64,000 nucleotides of DNA from an uncultured Collinsella sp. (GCA_900541025.1 UQIL01000002.1:70830-134829), one strand, 5' to 3'. Counted from the stretch's first letter, positions 24,361 to 36,461 are shown. Numbers and translations: made by a program. The notes: a model not told the origin generated them from the sequence alone.

Positions 24361-24411
24361 GGGACGGGTTAGCTTGCGCCAAATTGCAGAGCGGCAGCGT
24401 TTTCCCAGATA

Positions 24412-24449
24412 AAACCTGCCAAAATAAACCTGTCCCTTTTTGGCAGGTT
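24412..24449. repeat. Intergenic palindromic repeat, AAACCTGCCAAAA family, copy 1
   Basis: AAACCTGCCAAAA and TTTTTGGCAGGTT form a 13-bp dyad around a 12-nt centre containing AACCTGTCCC. A second copy with the same 38-nt length is at 36581-36618. A further small dyad CGGTCGA-GG-TCGACCG is at 24469-24484. No clear secA promoter was recognised in the rest of this 340-nt gap. Confidence 0.7.
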
Positions 24450-24578
24450 GGTCGTAGTTATTACGTGGCGGTCGAGGTCGACCGTATAGGCCGTGCCTTG
24501 TTTGGCTAAAGTACATTTATCTGTGTTTAACTCGCCCGCAGCTGCACGGCGTGGGCGATGGCCAAAAAGGAAAACCAC

Positions 24579-27385
<2,807 letters not shown>

Positions 27386-27386
<1 letters not shown>

Positions 27387-28534
27387 TGGCCGAGGCTTTA
27401 GAGATAACGCCCGCCGAGCTGGACGCGTTTGCGGACCGGCTCGGCGAGGTCGAGTCGTATCTTCATTTGGATGAGAAGCGCACCCGCGTGACCGAGCTCG
27501 AGGCCAAAAGCGTGGCCCCCGGCTTTTGGGATGACGCCGACGCCGCTCGCGCCACCATGGAGGAGATCGCTCGCGCCAAGGAAGATATCGCTGCCGTGGA
27601 TACCGCGCGCGGCGAGCTATCTGACGCCCGCGCGGCGCTGGAGCTTGCCGAGGAGATGGGCGACGACCCCGATGCCGCCGCATTGCGCGAGGAGGCTGCC
27701 ACTACGGCAGAACGCCTGGCCCGTGCTATCGACGAGCTCGAGCTTTCGAGCTGGTTTACCGGTGAGTTCGATCACGGCGACGCGATTGTGACCATCAAGC
27801 CCGGACAGGGTGGTCTGGAGGCGCAGGACTGGACCTTCATGCTCTTTAAGATGTACATGAAGTACTGCCAGCGCCGCGGTTGGAAGGTCACCATCAACGA
27901 TTGTCCCGCGGCCGAGGTTATCGGCATCGACCGCGCGACCTTTACCGTCGAGGGCAAGGACGCGTTTGGCATGCTGCGCGCCGAGGCCGGCGTCCACCGT
28001 CTGGTGCGCATTAGCCCCACCGACGACAAGAAGCGCCGCCAGACCACGTTTGCTGGCGTCGAGGTCATCCCCGTGCTGCCCAACGATATCGACATCGAGA
28101 TCAGTCCCGACGATATCCGCGTGGACGTGTATCACGCGAGCGGCCCGGGCGGCCAGGGCGTCAATACCACCGACTCCGCCGTACGCGTGACGCATTTTCC
28201 CAGCGGCATCGTGGTCACGTGCCAAAACGAGCGCAGCCAGATTCAAAACAAGGCCGCGTGCATGCAGATTCTCAAGGCCCGTCTGTACGAGATCGAGCTC
28301 GAGAAGCGTGCCGAGGCGCTTGACGAGATCCGCGGGCCGAAGACCACGATCGGTTTTGGTAACCAGATTCGCAGCTACGTGCTCTACCCGTATCAGATGG
28401 TCAAGGACCTGCGCACGGGCGTGGAGACCAGCAACGTCGAGGCCGTTCTCGACGATGGCGATCTGGATCCGTTTGTGATCGGCTACCATCGCTGGGCAAC
28501 CGGCAATGCCGATGCGGAAGGCTCGGACGCCTAG
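27386..28534 (+). CDS. prfB: Peptide chain release factor 2 with altered stop-codon motif
   Basis: A 382-residue class I release factor aligning with RF2 throughout. The catalytic GGQ is at residues 255-257 in SGPGGQGVNTTDSAVR. At the stop-codon-recognition loop the sequence is RISPTDDKKRRQTTFAG, so residues 210-212 are Ser-Pro-Thr where RF2 normally has Ser-Pro-Phe; RF1 has Pro-x-Thr. The gene is one continuous frame, without the in-frame TGA and programmed frameshift common in prfB. It is coupled to secA by a TAATG overlap and followed by a terminator. Confidence 0.93.
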
Positions 28535-28624
28535 GCACATGGTTGGCTCCGGGTCGATGCAAACACTTCGCAGGGGTGGTATTTGCTCGGTGAATCGGTA
28601 GAATCGAATACAGTAAGAAGTTCA

Positions 28625-28652
28625 AAGCGCACTCGTTTGGGTGCGCTTTTTT
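28625..28652 (+). terminator. Terminator of secA-prfB
   Basis: AAGCGCAC and GTGCGCTT form an 8-bp stem around an 8-nt loop, followed by a T-run. The GAGGGAGG site of the next gene begins at 28653, so terminator and ribosome-binding site are nearly fused. Confidence 0.8.
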
Positions 28653-28664
28653 GAGGGAGGCAGC

Positions 28665-29555
28665 ATGGCATATCGTCTGGACATCAAACGCATTCTTTCG
28701 CTGAACTTCTTTCACGATCTGCCCAAGATTATGCTGGGCTGTGCTCTGGCCGCTATCGCGACGGACCTGTTTTTGATCCCCAACGGCCTTGCCGCCGGCG
28801 GCGTTACGGGTCTCGCCACGATTATCCAAGCGGTCGGCGCCTCGCATGGCATCTCGCTGCCTGTCGGTATTCAAACCATCGTGATGAATGCCTTGCTGCT
28901 GCTGGTCGTTATGCGCGAGGGTGGCATGTTCTACGTGGTGCAGACGGCGACGGGTTTTGTGCTGCTGGGCTTTTTCACCGACCTGTTCGCTCCGTTTGTG
29001 GCGCCGCTGGCGCATTCCGATCTGATGCTGCCCGCTATGTGGGGCGGCATTATCACGGGCATCGGCTACGGCATGGTGCTGCGCGCCGGTGCCAACACCG
29101 GCGGCTCCGACACGATCGGCCAGATCATCTCGCGCAATACGTCGCTACCGGTGGGCTCCACCGTCATGGCGATCGATGTCGCCGTGTGCGCGCTCTCGGC
29201 TCCGGTCTTCTCGGTCGAAAACGCGCTGTATGCAGGCCTTTCGATGGTCATTAGCGGCTACGTGATCGATGCTGTGGTCGACGGCGGCAACAGACGCCGT
29301 ATGGTACTCATCATCTCGGACAAGTTTCCCGATATCGCGGCCGACATCATGTATGGCTTGGGTCGCGGCTGCACCAAGTTTAAGGCGACCGGTATGTACT
29401 CGGGCGCCGAGAAGCCGGTGATCATGGTCATTGTGAGCCGCCGCGAGCTCAACACGCTCAAGACCATTGTGCGTGAGCGCGATCCTCGCGCCATTGTGAC
29501 GGTCGCCGACGTTACGGAAACCTTCGGCGAGGGATTCAAGGACATTAACGCGTAG
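28665..29555 (+). CDS. YitT family membrane protein (DUF161 plus DUF2179)
   Basis: A 296-residue protein with about five hydrophobic segments in the first 200 residues (for example IMLGCALAAIATDLFLIPNG). These are followed by a soluble C-terminal domain of about 85 residues that resembles DUF2179 (GRGCTKFKATGMYSGAEKPV and VIVSRRELNTLKTIV). This is the usual architecture of YitT/YvjA-type proteins, whose transport or sensory role is unclear. ATG at 28665 is supported by GAGGGAGG. A 208-nt AT-rich gap with no recognised signal follows. Confidence 0.85.
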   Translation: MAYRLDIKRILSLNFFHDLPKIMLGCALAAIATDLFLIPNGLAAGGVTGLATIIQAVGASHGISLPVGIQTIVMNALLLLVVMREGGMFYVVQTATGFVLLGFFTDLFAPFVAPLAHSDLMLPAMWGGIITGIGYGMVLRAGANTGGSDTIGQIISRNTSLPVGSTVMAIDVAVCALSAPVFSVENALYAGLSMVISGYVIDAVVDGGNRRRMVLIISDKFPDIAADIMYGLGRGCTKFKATGMYSGAEKPVIMVIVSRRELNTLKTIVRERDPRAIVTVADVTETFGEGFKDINA

Positions 29556-29763
29556 GGTCGACTGCGTTCTATCCAAAAGACGTTCACATTGATAAACCGT
29601 TTCATCAGCGGTTCTGCCTGCTCAATTGCTCAAATAATGATAAAAAGTCTGGTAAAGCTTCCAGTTTCCAGCATAATGAATGACGTACGTGCATCGCGGC
29701 TGTGTTGGGATTACCTTTCCGTGCCGTGCGCATCTTGTCTTAAGAGGATGAAAGGAAGGCACA

Positions 29764-30594
29764 ATGAGCGACGAAGAGCTCAAAAAGGTTGCCAACGAGG
29801 TAAGGAAGGGCATCGTCACCGGCGTGCACGCTGCCAAGTCCGGCCATCCGGGCGGTTCGCTCGGCGCTGCCGACATCATGACCTATCTGTACTTTGAGGA
29901 AATGAACGTCGACCCGGCCGACCCCCGCAAGGCCGACCGCGATCGCTTCGTGCTTTCCAAGGGCCACTGCGCGCCTGGTCTGTACGCCGTGCTCGCCGAG
30001 CGCGGGTTCTTCCCCAAGGAGGATCTCGAGACGCTGCGCCACATCGGCAGCCACCTGCAGGGTCACCCCAACATGAACGACACCCCGGGCGTCGACATGT
30101 CCACCGGTTCGCTCGGCCAGGGCATCTCCGCCGCCGTGGGCATGGCCGTTGCCGCCAAGCACTGGGGCGATACTTACCGCACCTACGCCCTGCTGGGCGA
30201 CGGCGAGAGCGAGGAGGGCCAGGTCTGGGAGGCCGCCATGTTTGCCGGCAACCAGCAGCTCGATAACCTCTGCGTGATCGTCGACCACAACGGCCTGCAG
30301 ATCGACGGCCCCGTCGAGGAGGTCAACGACCCCATGCCGCTCGCCGACAAGTTCCGCGCCTTCAAATTCCACGTGGTGGAGCTCGCCGACGGCAACGACT
30401 TCGATCAGATCCGCGCCGCCTTTGCCGAGGCCCGCGCCACCAAGGGTCAGCCGACTGCCATTATCGCCGAGACCATGAAGGGCAAGGGCGTCTCCTTTAT
30501 GGAGAACCAGGTGGGTTGGCACGGCAAGGCCCCCAACGATGAACAGTTTGAGCAGGCCATGGCAGAGCTCACGGCCGCCGGAGAGGAGCTCTAG
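29764..30594 (+). CDS. Transketolase, N-terminal (thiamine-diphosphate-binding) half
   Basis: The 276-residue protein is the N-terminal half of a split transketolase. It contains AAKSGHPGGSLGAADIMTYL at the start and the ThDP/Mg motif GDGESEEGQVWEAAMFAGNQQLDNLCVIVDHN near 145-175. Together with the following gene it would transfer two-carbon ketol units in the pentose phosphate pathway. AAGGAAGGCAC lies before the ATG. Its stop is 1 nt before the start of the C-terminal half, so the two are translated together. Confidence 0.93.
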   Translation: MSDEELKKVANEVRKGIVTGVHAAKSGHPGGSLGAADIMTYLYFEEMNVDPADPRKADRDRFVLSKGHCAPGLYAVLAERGFFPKEDLETLRHIGSHLQGHPNMNDTPGVDMSTGSLGQGISAAVGMAVAAKHWGDTYRTYALLGDGESEEGQVWEAAMFAGNQQLDNLCVIVDHNGLQIDGPVEEVNDPMPLADKFRAFKFHVVELADGNDFDQIRAAFAEARATKGQPTAIIAETMKGKGVSFMENQVGWHGKAPNDEQFEQAMAELTAAGEEL

Positions 30595-30595
30595 G

Positions 30596-31537
30596 ATGGC
30601 AGACGTCAAGAAAATCGCCACGCGCGTAAGCTACGGCGAGGCCCTCGTCGAGCTCGCCAACGAGCACGATGACTTTGTGGTCCTCGACGCCGACCTGGCC
30701 GCCGCCACGCAGACCGGCAAATTTAAGGCCGCATGCCCCGACCGCTTCTTCGACGTGGGTATCGCCGAGAGCAACCTGATGGGTGTTGCCGCCGGTATCG
30801 CGACCACCGGTCGTGTTGCCTTCGCGAGCACCTTTGCCATGTTCGCTGCCGGTCGCGCCTTTGAGCAGGTCCGTAACTCCATCGGCTACCCGCACCTTAA
30901 CGTTAAGATCGGTGCCACGCACGCCGGTATCTCGGTGGGCGAGGATGGTGCCACGCACCAGTGCTGCGAGGATATCGCCCTGATGCGCGTCATCCCTGGC
31001 ATGACCGTGATTGTTCCCGCCGACGACGTGGAGGCCCGCGCCGTGACGCGCGCCGCCTACGAGTGCGACGGTCCGGTGTACATGCGCTTCGCCCGTTTGG
31101 CCTCGCCGGTTATCAACGACCCCGAGACCTACAAGTTCGAGTTGGGTAAGGGCATTGTCATGCGCGAGGGCGCCGATGTGACCATCATCGCCTGCGGCCT
31201 GATGGTCGGCGAGGCTCTCGAGGCCGCCGAGCAGCTCGCTGCCGAGGGCATCGACGCCGAGGTCATCAACATGCACACCATCAAGCCCATCGATGCCGAC
31301 CTGATCGTCAAGAGCGCCACCAAGACCGGCCACGTCGTGACCGTCGAGGAGCATTCTGTAATCGGTGGCCTGGGCAGCGCCGTTGCCGACGTCCTGTGCG
31401 AGCAGTGCCCGACGCCGCTCAAGAAGATCGGCGTCAACGACACCTTCGGTGAGTCCGGCCCGGGCGCCGAGCTCCTGCACAAGTACGGCCTGGACGCCGC
31501 CAACATCGTGGCGACCACCAAGGAGTTCTTGGCATAA
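30596..31537 (+). CDS. Transketolase, C-terminal (pyrimidine-binding) half
   Basis: The 313-residue partner carries the pyrimidine-binding domain. The catalytic glutamate lies in FDVGIAESNLMGVAAGIA, followed by FASTFAMFAAGRAFEQVRN and THAGISVGEDGATHQ. The third domain has EGADVTIIACGLMVGEAL and ends EFLA. ATG at 30596 is chosen over upstream in-frame starts because GGAGAGGAG lies 6 nt before it, within the end of the first half. A terminator follows. Confidence 0.93.
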   Translation: MADVKKIATRVSYGEALVELANEHDDFVVLDADLAAATQTGKFKAACPDRFFDVGIAESNLMGVAAGIATTGRVAFASTFAMFAAGRAFEQVRNSIGYPHLNVKIGATHAGISVGEDGATHQCCEDIALMRVIPGMTVIVPADDVEARAVTRAAYECDGPVYMRFARLASPVINDPETYKFELGKGIVMREGADVTIIACGLMVGEALEAAEQLAAEGIDAEVINMHTIKPIDADLIVKSATKTGHVVTVEEHSVIGGLGSAVADVLCEQCPTPLKKIGVNDTFGESGPGAELLHKYGLDAANIVATTKEFLA

Positions 31538-31607
31538 GGCAAGGCGGATCTCAAGGACTGCTTTGCCAGAACTATAAAACTGTTTCGCCAGTACTATGGA
31601 AGCCCGG

Positions 31608-31640
31608 CAGGGGCGCTCTCTTGGAGAGCGCCCCTGTTTC
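31608..31640 (+). terminator. Terminator of the transketolase pair
   Basis: CAGGGGCGCTCTC and GAGAGCGCCCCTG form a perfect 13-bp stem with a TTG loop, followed by TTTC. A 67-bp palindromic repeat starts immediately afterwards at 31641. Confidence 0.85.
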
Positions 31641-31707
31641 AGTTGCGGTGAAATAAGGACTGATTAGACCTTTTAACTGGTAAAACAGTCCCTATTTCAC
31701 CGCAACT
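31641..31707. repeat. Intergenic palindromic repeat, GTTGCGGTGAAATA family, copy 2
   Basis: Arms 31641-31662 and 31686-31707 match at 21 of 22 positions. The outer parts are identical to copies at 17658 and 40970, while the centre differs. As with the copy after tyrS, it directly abuts a terminator. Between this repeat and the next palindrome, 31708-31836 holds only a small GCATATA/TATATGC-type dyad. Confidence 0.85.
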
Positions 31708-31836
31708 TATGAAGACGCCCCTCAAGCACGGTCCCATCAGGGAAAAGGGCATATATCGACAAAGCGCAATTCAGACCCTTCCAACTTTGTATATGCAGCA
31801 CCCCAAGTAAAACGCGGCGACCCCTTAGTTACCGCA

Positions 31837-31959
31837 GGCCGGACACAGGGCTACTTTCCAAATCTTTCCGCAGGACGGAGGAGCCCCCGCCGCACGTAGT
31901 GCGCAGCGGGGGCTCCGACATGTCCGAGGACGATTTGGAAAGTAGCCCTGTGTCTGGCC
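31837..31959. repeat. Nested 123-bp palindrome
   Basis: The outer arms 31837-31864 and 31932-31959 match at 27 of 28 positions. Inside, GGAGCCCCCGC (31880-31890) pairs with GCGGGGGCTCC (31906-31916), and CGCAC-GTA-GTGCG sits at its tip. The transcript would fold into one very stable branched hairpin. It lies about 100 nt upstream of ftsE. No related copy was noticed in the window. Confidence 0.85.
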
Positions 31960-32062
31960 GGAGAGACCCAAACACGGCCATGCTTCTTATGTGCAGCAAA
32001 GCTAATACTGCTAAAATACTAAGCGCTCATGTAGTTTAAACGCACGACGATAAGGAGCACCA

Positions 32063-33283
32063 GTGGGTAACCACTTCCGTACCTCCGGTGCGGGCGATGA
32101 TGCCCCCAAGACGCAGGCAGGCGTCCAGGGCAGTCGTTTCGCCACTCCGGATTCAGAGGGCCAGCCTGTTGCTCAGGCCCCCGCTCAGCCGGCAGATCAG
32201 GCACAGCCGGCATCCGATCCCTTTGCCTACAATCCAACCAGCGATGTCGCGCTTTCCGGCACGGCGGGTTTTGAGCCCGTTCAGGCCGTGACCGCTCGCG
32301 TGGAGCAGCCTCAGGCTGGCGCCGCTACGCCGCAGCCTACCATGGCCGGCATTCCCGACCCCTTGGCCCCTGCGACGCCGGCTCCTCAGCCAGCGCAGTC
32401 CGGTCTCTTTGCTGCTATTCCCGACCCCACGCAGCCTGCTGCCCCGGTGGTCGAGAGCGATCAGGCCGCCGAGGTTGCAAGCCTCGATAACGCGCTCAAC
32501 AACCCCGATTTTACGTCGGTGTTTGCGCCTATCGATCCGCAGGCCAGCCGCAAGAAGATGGCCAAGCAGGCCGGTGTCGAGCCCGTCATCCTTATGGAGC
32601 ATGTCACCAAGATCTATCCGGCACAGCCCAACAAGCCCGCACTCGACGACATCAACATCGAGATCTATCCGGGCGAGTTCGTCTTTTTGGTCGGTCACTC
32701 CGGCTCAGGTAAGACCACGCTGCTGTCGACGCTCAACCGCGACGTCAGGCCCACGAGCGGTCGCATTTTGGTCGCCGGCCAGGACCTCATGAAGATCAAG
32801 AACCGCAAGGTTCCGTTCCTGCGCCGTCAGATTGGCGCCGTGTTCCAGGACTTTAAGCTTCTGCCTCAAAAGTCCGCCTACGAAAACGTGGCGTTTGCCC
32901 TGCAGTGCATCGGCAAGCCCAAGGGCGTCATTCGCAGCCAGGTTCCCGAGGTACTGCGTCTGGTCGGCCTGGCCGATCAGATGGACTCGCTGCCCGATCA
33001 GCTTTCCGGTGGCGAGCAGCAGCGCGTTGCCGTTGCCCGCGCCATGGTCAACCGCCCGCCGCTGTTGATCTGCGACGAGCCCACGGGCAACCTCGACCCG
33101 GCGATTTCGCTGGGCATCATGAAGCTGCTCGAGCGCATTAACCGCACCGGTACCACCGTGATCGTCGCTACGCACGACCGCGAGATGGTCGATAGCATGC
33201 ACCGTCGCGTGATCGCCCTCGAGGGCGGCCACGTAATCCGCGACCAGGAGAGGGGAGGTTACGGCAACTATGGCACCAACTAA
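32063..33283 (+). CDS. ftsE: Cell division ATP-binding protein FtsE with a long N-terminal extension
   Basis: The 406-residue protein is an ABC ATPase preceded by an unusual ~172-residue extension rich in Ala, Pro and Gln, predicted disordered. The ATPase starts at about residue 173 (EPVILMEHVTKIYP). Walker A is GHSGSGKTT at 211-219, the signature is LSGGEQQR at 314-321 and Walker B is LLICDEPTG. FtsE normally has ~220-230 residues. FtsEX couples ATP hydrolysis to peptidoglycan hydrolases at division. The start is GTG with AAGGAG upstream. It overlaps ftsX by 14 nt. Confidence 0.93.
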   Translation: MGNHFRTSGAGDDAPKTQAGVQGSRFATPDSEGQPVAQAPAQPADQAQPASDPFAYNPTSDVALSGTAGFEPVQAVTARVEQPQAGAATPQPTMAGIPDPLAPATPAPQPAQSGLFAAIPDPTQPAAPVVESDQAAEVASLDNALNNPDFTSVFAPIDPQASRKKMAKQAGVEPVILMEHVTKIYPAQPNKPALDDINIEIYPGEFVFLVGHSGSGKTTLLSTLNRDVRPTSGRILVAGQDLMKIKNRKVPFLRRQIGAVFQDFKLLPQKSAYENVAFALQCIGKPKGVIRSQVPEVLRLVGLADQMDSLPDQLSGGEQQRVAVARAMVNRPPLLICDEPTGNLDPAISLGIMKLLERINRTGTTVIVATHDREMVDSMHRRVIALEGGHVIRDQERGGYGNYGTN

Positions 33284-34190
33284 CGTGGGCTACTCCTTCA
33301 AAGAAGCAATCAGCCACTTCTTCCGTAACTGGACTACCTCGCTCGGCGCCGTCATCACGATCTTCCTTTCGCTGTTTATCATCGGCCTGTTCATCATGGG
33401 CTCTGCGATGCTGAACTCCGTGATCGGCACCGTCGAGGATCAGGTTGTCATCAACGCGTTCATTAGTGATGACGCCGATCAGGCCGATGTTCAGGCTTTT
33501 GAGGCCGAGCTTAAGACGTGGAATAACGTCAAGTCCGTGACCTATAAGGACAAGGACGACGCGCTGGCCGAGTATACGAGCAAGATGTCGGGCAACGCCG
33601 ACGCCACCATGAGCGCGCTCGATGGCCAGAACCCGCTGCCGGCTTCCTTCGCTATTGAGATGGACGATCCGTCCAAGGTCGAGAGCACGGCAAAGAAGCT
33701 CAAGAAGGATGCCGATTTCCAGAAGATCGCGGATGACGGCGACGTCAACGCGAGCGTGCTGTACGGCCAGGAGGAAGTGAGCCGCCTGTTCCAGGTGACC
33801 AACTACATCCGCATCGCCGCCGTGGTGCTCGTTGGTCTTCTGACCTTTATCGCATTCATCTTCATCAACAACACGATTCGCCTGTCCATCACGGCGCGTC
33901 GTCGTGAGATTGCGATTATGCGTCTGGTCGGCGCCAGCAACGGCTTCATTCGTGGCCCGTTTATCACCGAGGGCGTGCTGCAGGCCATTTTGGGCTCGCT
34001 GCTTTCCATCGGCGTTCTGGAGCTGCTGCGCAATCTGATGATCCCGCGTCTGCAGGAGAGCATCGGCTGGATGTCGTTTGCCCTGCCGATGCAGTACTAC
34101 CTGGTGACCTATGCTGCGCTGATTCTGGTCGGCGTGATTATCGGTCTCTTTGGTTCTGCCATCGCCATGCGCCGCTACCTGCGCGTGTAG
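33270..34190 (+). CDS. ftsX: Cell division permease-like protein FtsX
   Basis: A 306-residue membrane protein with the FtsX layout. A short cytoplasmic N-terminus (YSFKEAISHFFRNWTTSL) and one membrane helix come first, then an extracellular domain of about 130 residues. Three further helices follow in the C-terminal half, with RLVGASNGFIRGPF between them. It partners FtsE to control cell-wall hydrolases at the septum. Its ATG lies inside the end of ftsE, which couples their translation. Confidence 0.94.
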   Translation: MAPTNVGYSFKEAISHFFRNWTTSLGAVITIFLSLFIIGLFIMGSAMLNSVIGTVEDQVVINAFISDDADQADVQAFEAELKTWNNVKSVTYKDKDDALAEYTSKMSGNADATMSALDGQNPLPASFAIEMDDPSKVESTAKKLKKDADFQKIADDGDVNASVLYGQEEVSRLFQVTNYIRIAAVVLVGLLTFIAFIFINNTIRLSITARRREIAIMRLVGASNGFIRGPFITEGVLQAILGSLLSIGVLELLRNLMIPRLQESIGWMSFALPMQYYLVTYAALILVGVIIGLFGSAIAMRRYLRV

Positions 34191-34214
34191 GCATGCTTGG
34201 AATTCATCCCTTCC

Positions 34215-34248
34215 AACGGGTCGTCTCTTATGGGGCGGCCCGTTTTTT
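34215..34248 (+). terminator. Terminator of ftsEX
   Basis: AACGGG-TCG and CGG-CCCGTT pair with minor mismatches around a loop of about 13 nt, followed by six T residues. It lies 25 nt after the ftsX stop. Confidence 0.75.
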
Positions 34249-34325
34249 GATCCCTAGGGGACGGCAGGAAAGCGAATCATTTGGGTAGACTCTTTGGAGT
34301 TCGCAATCGATAGTTAGGAGGCGCC

Positions 34326-36461
34326 ATGGGGCGCAATAACAAGCATAAGCGTGGAGCTCGCAATCAGCGCGGGCCGGTGCGCAGCGAACGCCGTCCGAGC
34401 CTGACCGGGCGCGTGCAGCTCCATGAGCATAGCGCCTACGTTGTAACCGAAAACGGCGACTACAAGGTCATGGGCCGCGGTAAGCGCGAGATCATGGATG
34501 GCGATACCGTTGCCGTGAGCATTAAGAACAGCCCGCACGGTGAGCGGTGCGCCGTGATCGAAAGCGTGGTTGAGCGTGCAGCCATAAGCGTGGTGGGCAC
34601 GTACCAGACCGCCGGTCCGCTCGGTGTGATCGAGCCGCTCGATTCGCGTCTGAAGGCCGACTTCTTCATTCTGCCCGAGGATACCTCGGCGGATCGTCTG
34701 GGTGTCCACCCGGGTGATGCTGTTGTCGCGCGCATTTTGACCTACCCGACGCGCCTGGAATCGGGTACCGTGACGATCGAACGCCGCATTGGCGGAGATG
34801 ACGCGCCCGATTTGGGCGTTCAATATGTGATGGCGCGTTACGGCTATACCGATAGCTATCCCGAGGCCGCGCTGGACGAGGCCGAGGGGCTTTCGCTCGA
34901 TGTGTCCGCGGCGCTTAAGGACCCGCTCCGCCGCGATCTGCGCGACCGCTTTGTCATCACGATCGACCCAGTCGACGCGCGCGACTTTGACGACGCCATT
35001 TCGCTGGAGCGCACGCCCGAGGGTGGCTACAAGCTGGGTGTGCATATCGCCGACGTTTCACACTATGTGGCTTGGGACGGGCATATCGATCTTGAGGCTC
35101 GCCATCGTACGACATCGGTGTATCTGGCCGATCGCGTGCTTCCCATGCTGCCCGAACGCCTGTCCAATGACCTGTGCTCGCTTCGCCCTGACGAGGACCG
35201 TCTTGCGTTTACCGTTGACATTGAGCTCGATGCACAGGGTCGCGTGCGGCATTACGATCCGTACCCCAGCGTGATTCGCTCGCGTGTGCGTATGGACTAT
35301 GACGGCGCCGAGGCGCTGCTGGTGCGTGCCGGCGCGGTTGAGTATTCGGTGCTGGAGGGTGCAGCCGAGGATGTTGCGGCTGCCGAGACCTCGCGCGAGG
35401 AAGCGCTTGAGCGCGGTCTTGCGTGCGAGGAGGCCGCCCGCGGCTACAACGTCGACCTCGGCGATTTCCTTGTCGCCGCTAACGAACTCGCCGAACTCCG
35501 CCGTCGTATCCGTCGCGCCCGCGGCTCGGTCGATTTTGACACGGCCGAGATTCGTGCTCTGTTGGATGAGGACGGAGTGCCCGTGCAGATTGTGGCGCGT
35601 GAGCGTTCGTGTGCCACGTCGCTTATCGAGGAAGCTATGCTGCTCGCCAACGAGTGCGTTGCAGAGTGGCTGGCAGACCGTGATATCGAGGCCTGCTATC
35701 GCGTGCATGAGGATCCGAGCCCCGATAGCCTGCACGGTGCCGCCGTTGCGCTGGCGCAGCTAGGCATCATCGACGATCGCCGTGCGGCTGGTATTGCCCT
35801 GGGAAGTCCCGATGAGCTGCAGGCTGCGGTTGACGCCGCGGCCGGCACGGCTAACGCTCCGCTCGTCAACACGTTGCTCTTGCGCAGTATGCAGCGCGCG
35901 CTGTACAAGCCACGCAACGAGGGCCACTTTGCGCTTGCCGCGCCGTGCTATTGCCACTTCACGAGTCCCATTCGCCGCTATCCCGACCTGGTGGTGCACC
36001 GCGTGCTCAAACTGCAGTTGGCCTATGAGCGGCTCGGCGGCAAGGACGCCTTGGTCCGTACGCCGCGGCTGATCGGCAAGGGGCGCGAGTCGCTGCCGCG
36101 CATTCTGCCGCAGATCTGCCGCGCATGCAGCGATGCCGAGCGCGCGGCAGATGCCGCCAGCCATGCGACGCAAAAGATCAAGATTGCCCAGTACTATGAG
36201 GACCGTCTGGGCGAGCGCTATGCCGGAACCGTCTCGTGGGTTAGCAGCATGGGCCTTTTTGTGCGCTTGGACCTAACGCAGGTCGAAGGCTTGGTTTCGA
36301 TCAAGAGTCTGGGCAACGAGTGGTTCGAGTTCGACGAGGACGCGCTCACGCTCACAGGTGCCGACACGGGCACCCGTTACGAGCTGGGGCAGCGCGTGAT
36401 TATCGAGGTCTCGCGCGTCAATACCACGCGTGGGCACTTGGACTTTAAGCTTATCCATTAG
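34326..36461 (+). CDS. rnr: Ribonuclease R (RNB-family exoribonuclease)
   Basis: The 711-residue 3'-5' exoribonuclease degrades structured RNA and helps in quality control with tmRNA-SmpB; smpB is 4 kb downstream. The N-terminal part has a basic leader and cold-shock-like domains. The RNB catalytic centre shows ITIDPVDARDFDDAISL near residue 213 and the downstream HFTSPIRRYPDLVVHR signature. The S1 domain is near the C-terminus (YAGTVSWVSSMGLFVRL). AGGAGGCGCC precedes the ATG. Confidence 0.93.
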   Translation: MGRNNKHKRGARNQRGPVRSERRPSLTGRVQLHEHSAYVVTENGDYKVMGRGKREIMDGDTVAVSIKNSPHGERCAVIESVVERAAISVVGTYQTAGPLGVIEPLDSRLKADFFILPEDTSADRLGVHPGDAVVARILTYPTRLESGTVTIERRIGGDDAPDLGVQYVMARYGYTDSYPEAALDEAEGLSLDVSAALKDPLRRDLRDRFVITIDPVDARDFDDAISLERTPEGGYKLGVHIADVSHYVAWDGHIDLEARHRTTSVYLADRVLPMLPERLSNDLCSLRPDEDRLAFTVDIELDAQGRVRHYDPYPSVIRSRVRMDYDGAEALLVRAGAVEYSVLEGAAEDVAAAETSREEALERGLACEEAARGYNVDLGDFLVAANELAELRRRIRRARGSVDFDTAEIRALLDEDGVPVQIVARERSCATSLIEEAMLLANECVAEWLADRDIEACYRVHEDPSPDSLHGAAVALAQLGIIDDRRAAGIALGSPDELQAAVDAAAGTANAPLVNTLLLRSMQRALYKPRNEGHFALAAPCYCHFTSPIRRYPDLVVHRVLKLQLAYERLGGKDALVRTPRLIGKGRESLPRILPQICRACSDAERAADAASHATQKIKIAQYYEDRLGERYAGTVSWVSSMGLFVRLDLTQVEGLVSIKSLGNEWFEFDEDALTLTGADTGTRYELGQRVIIEVSRVNTTRGHLDFKLIH

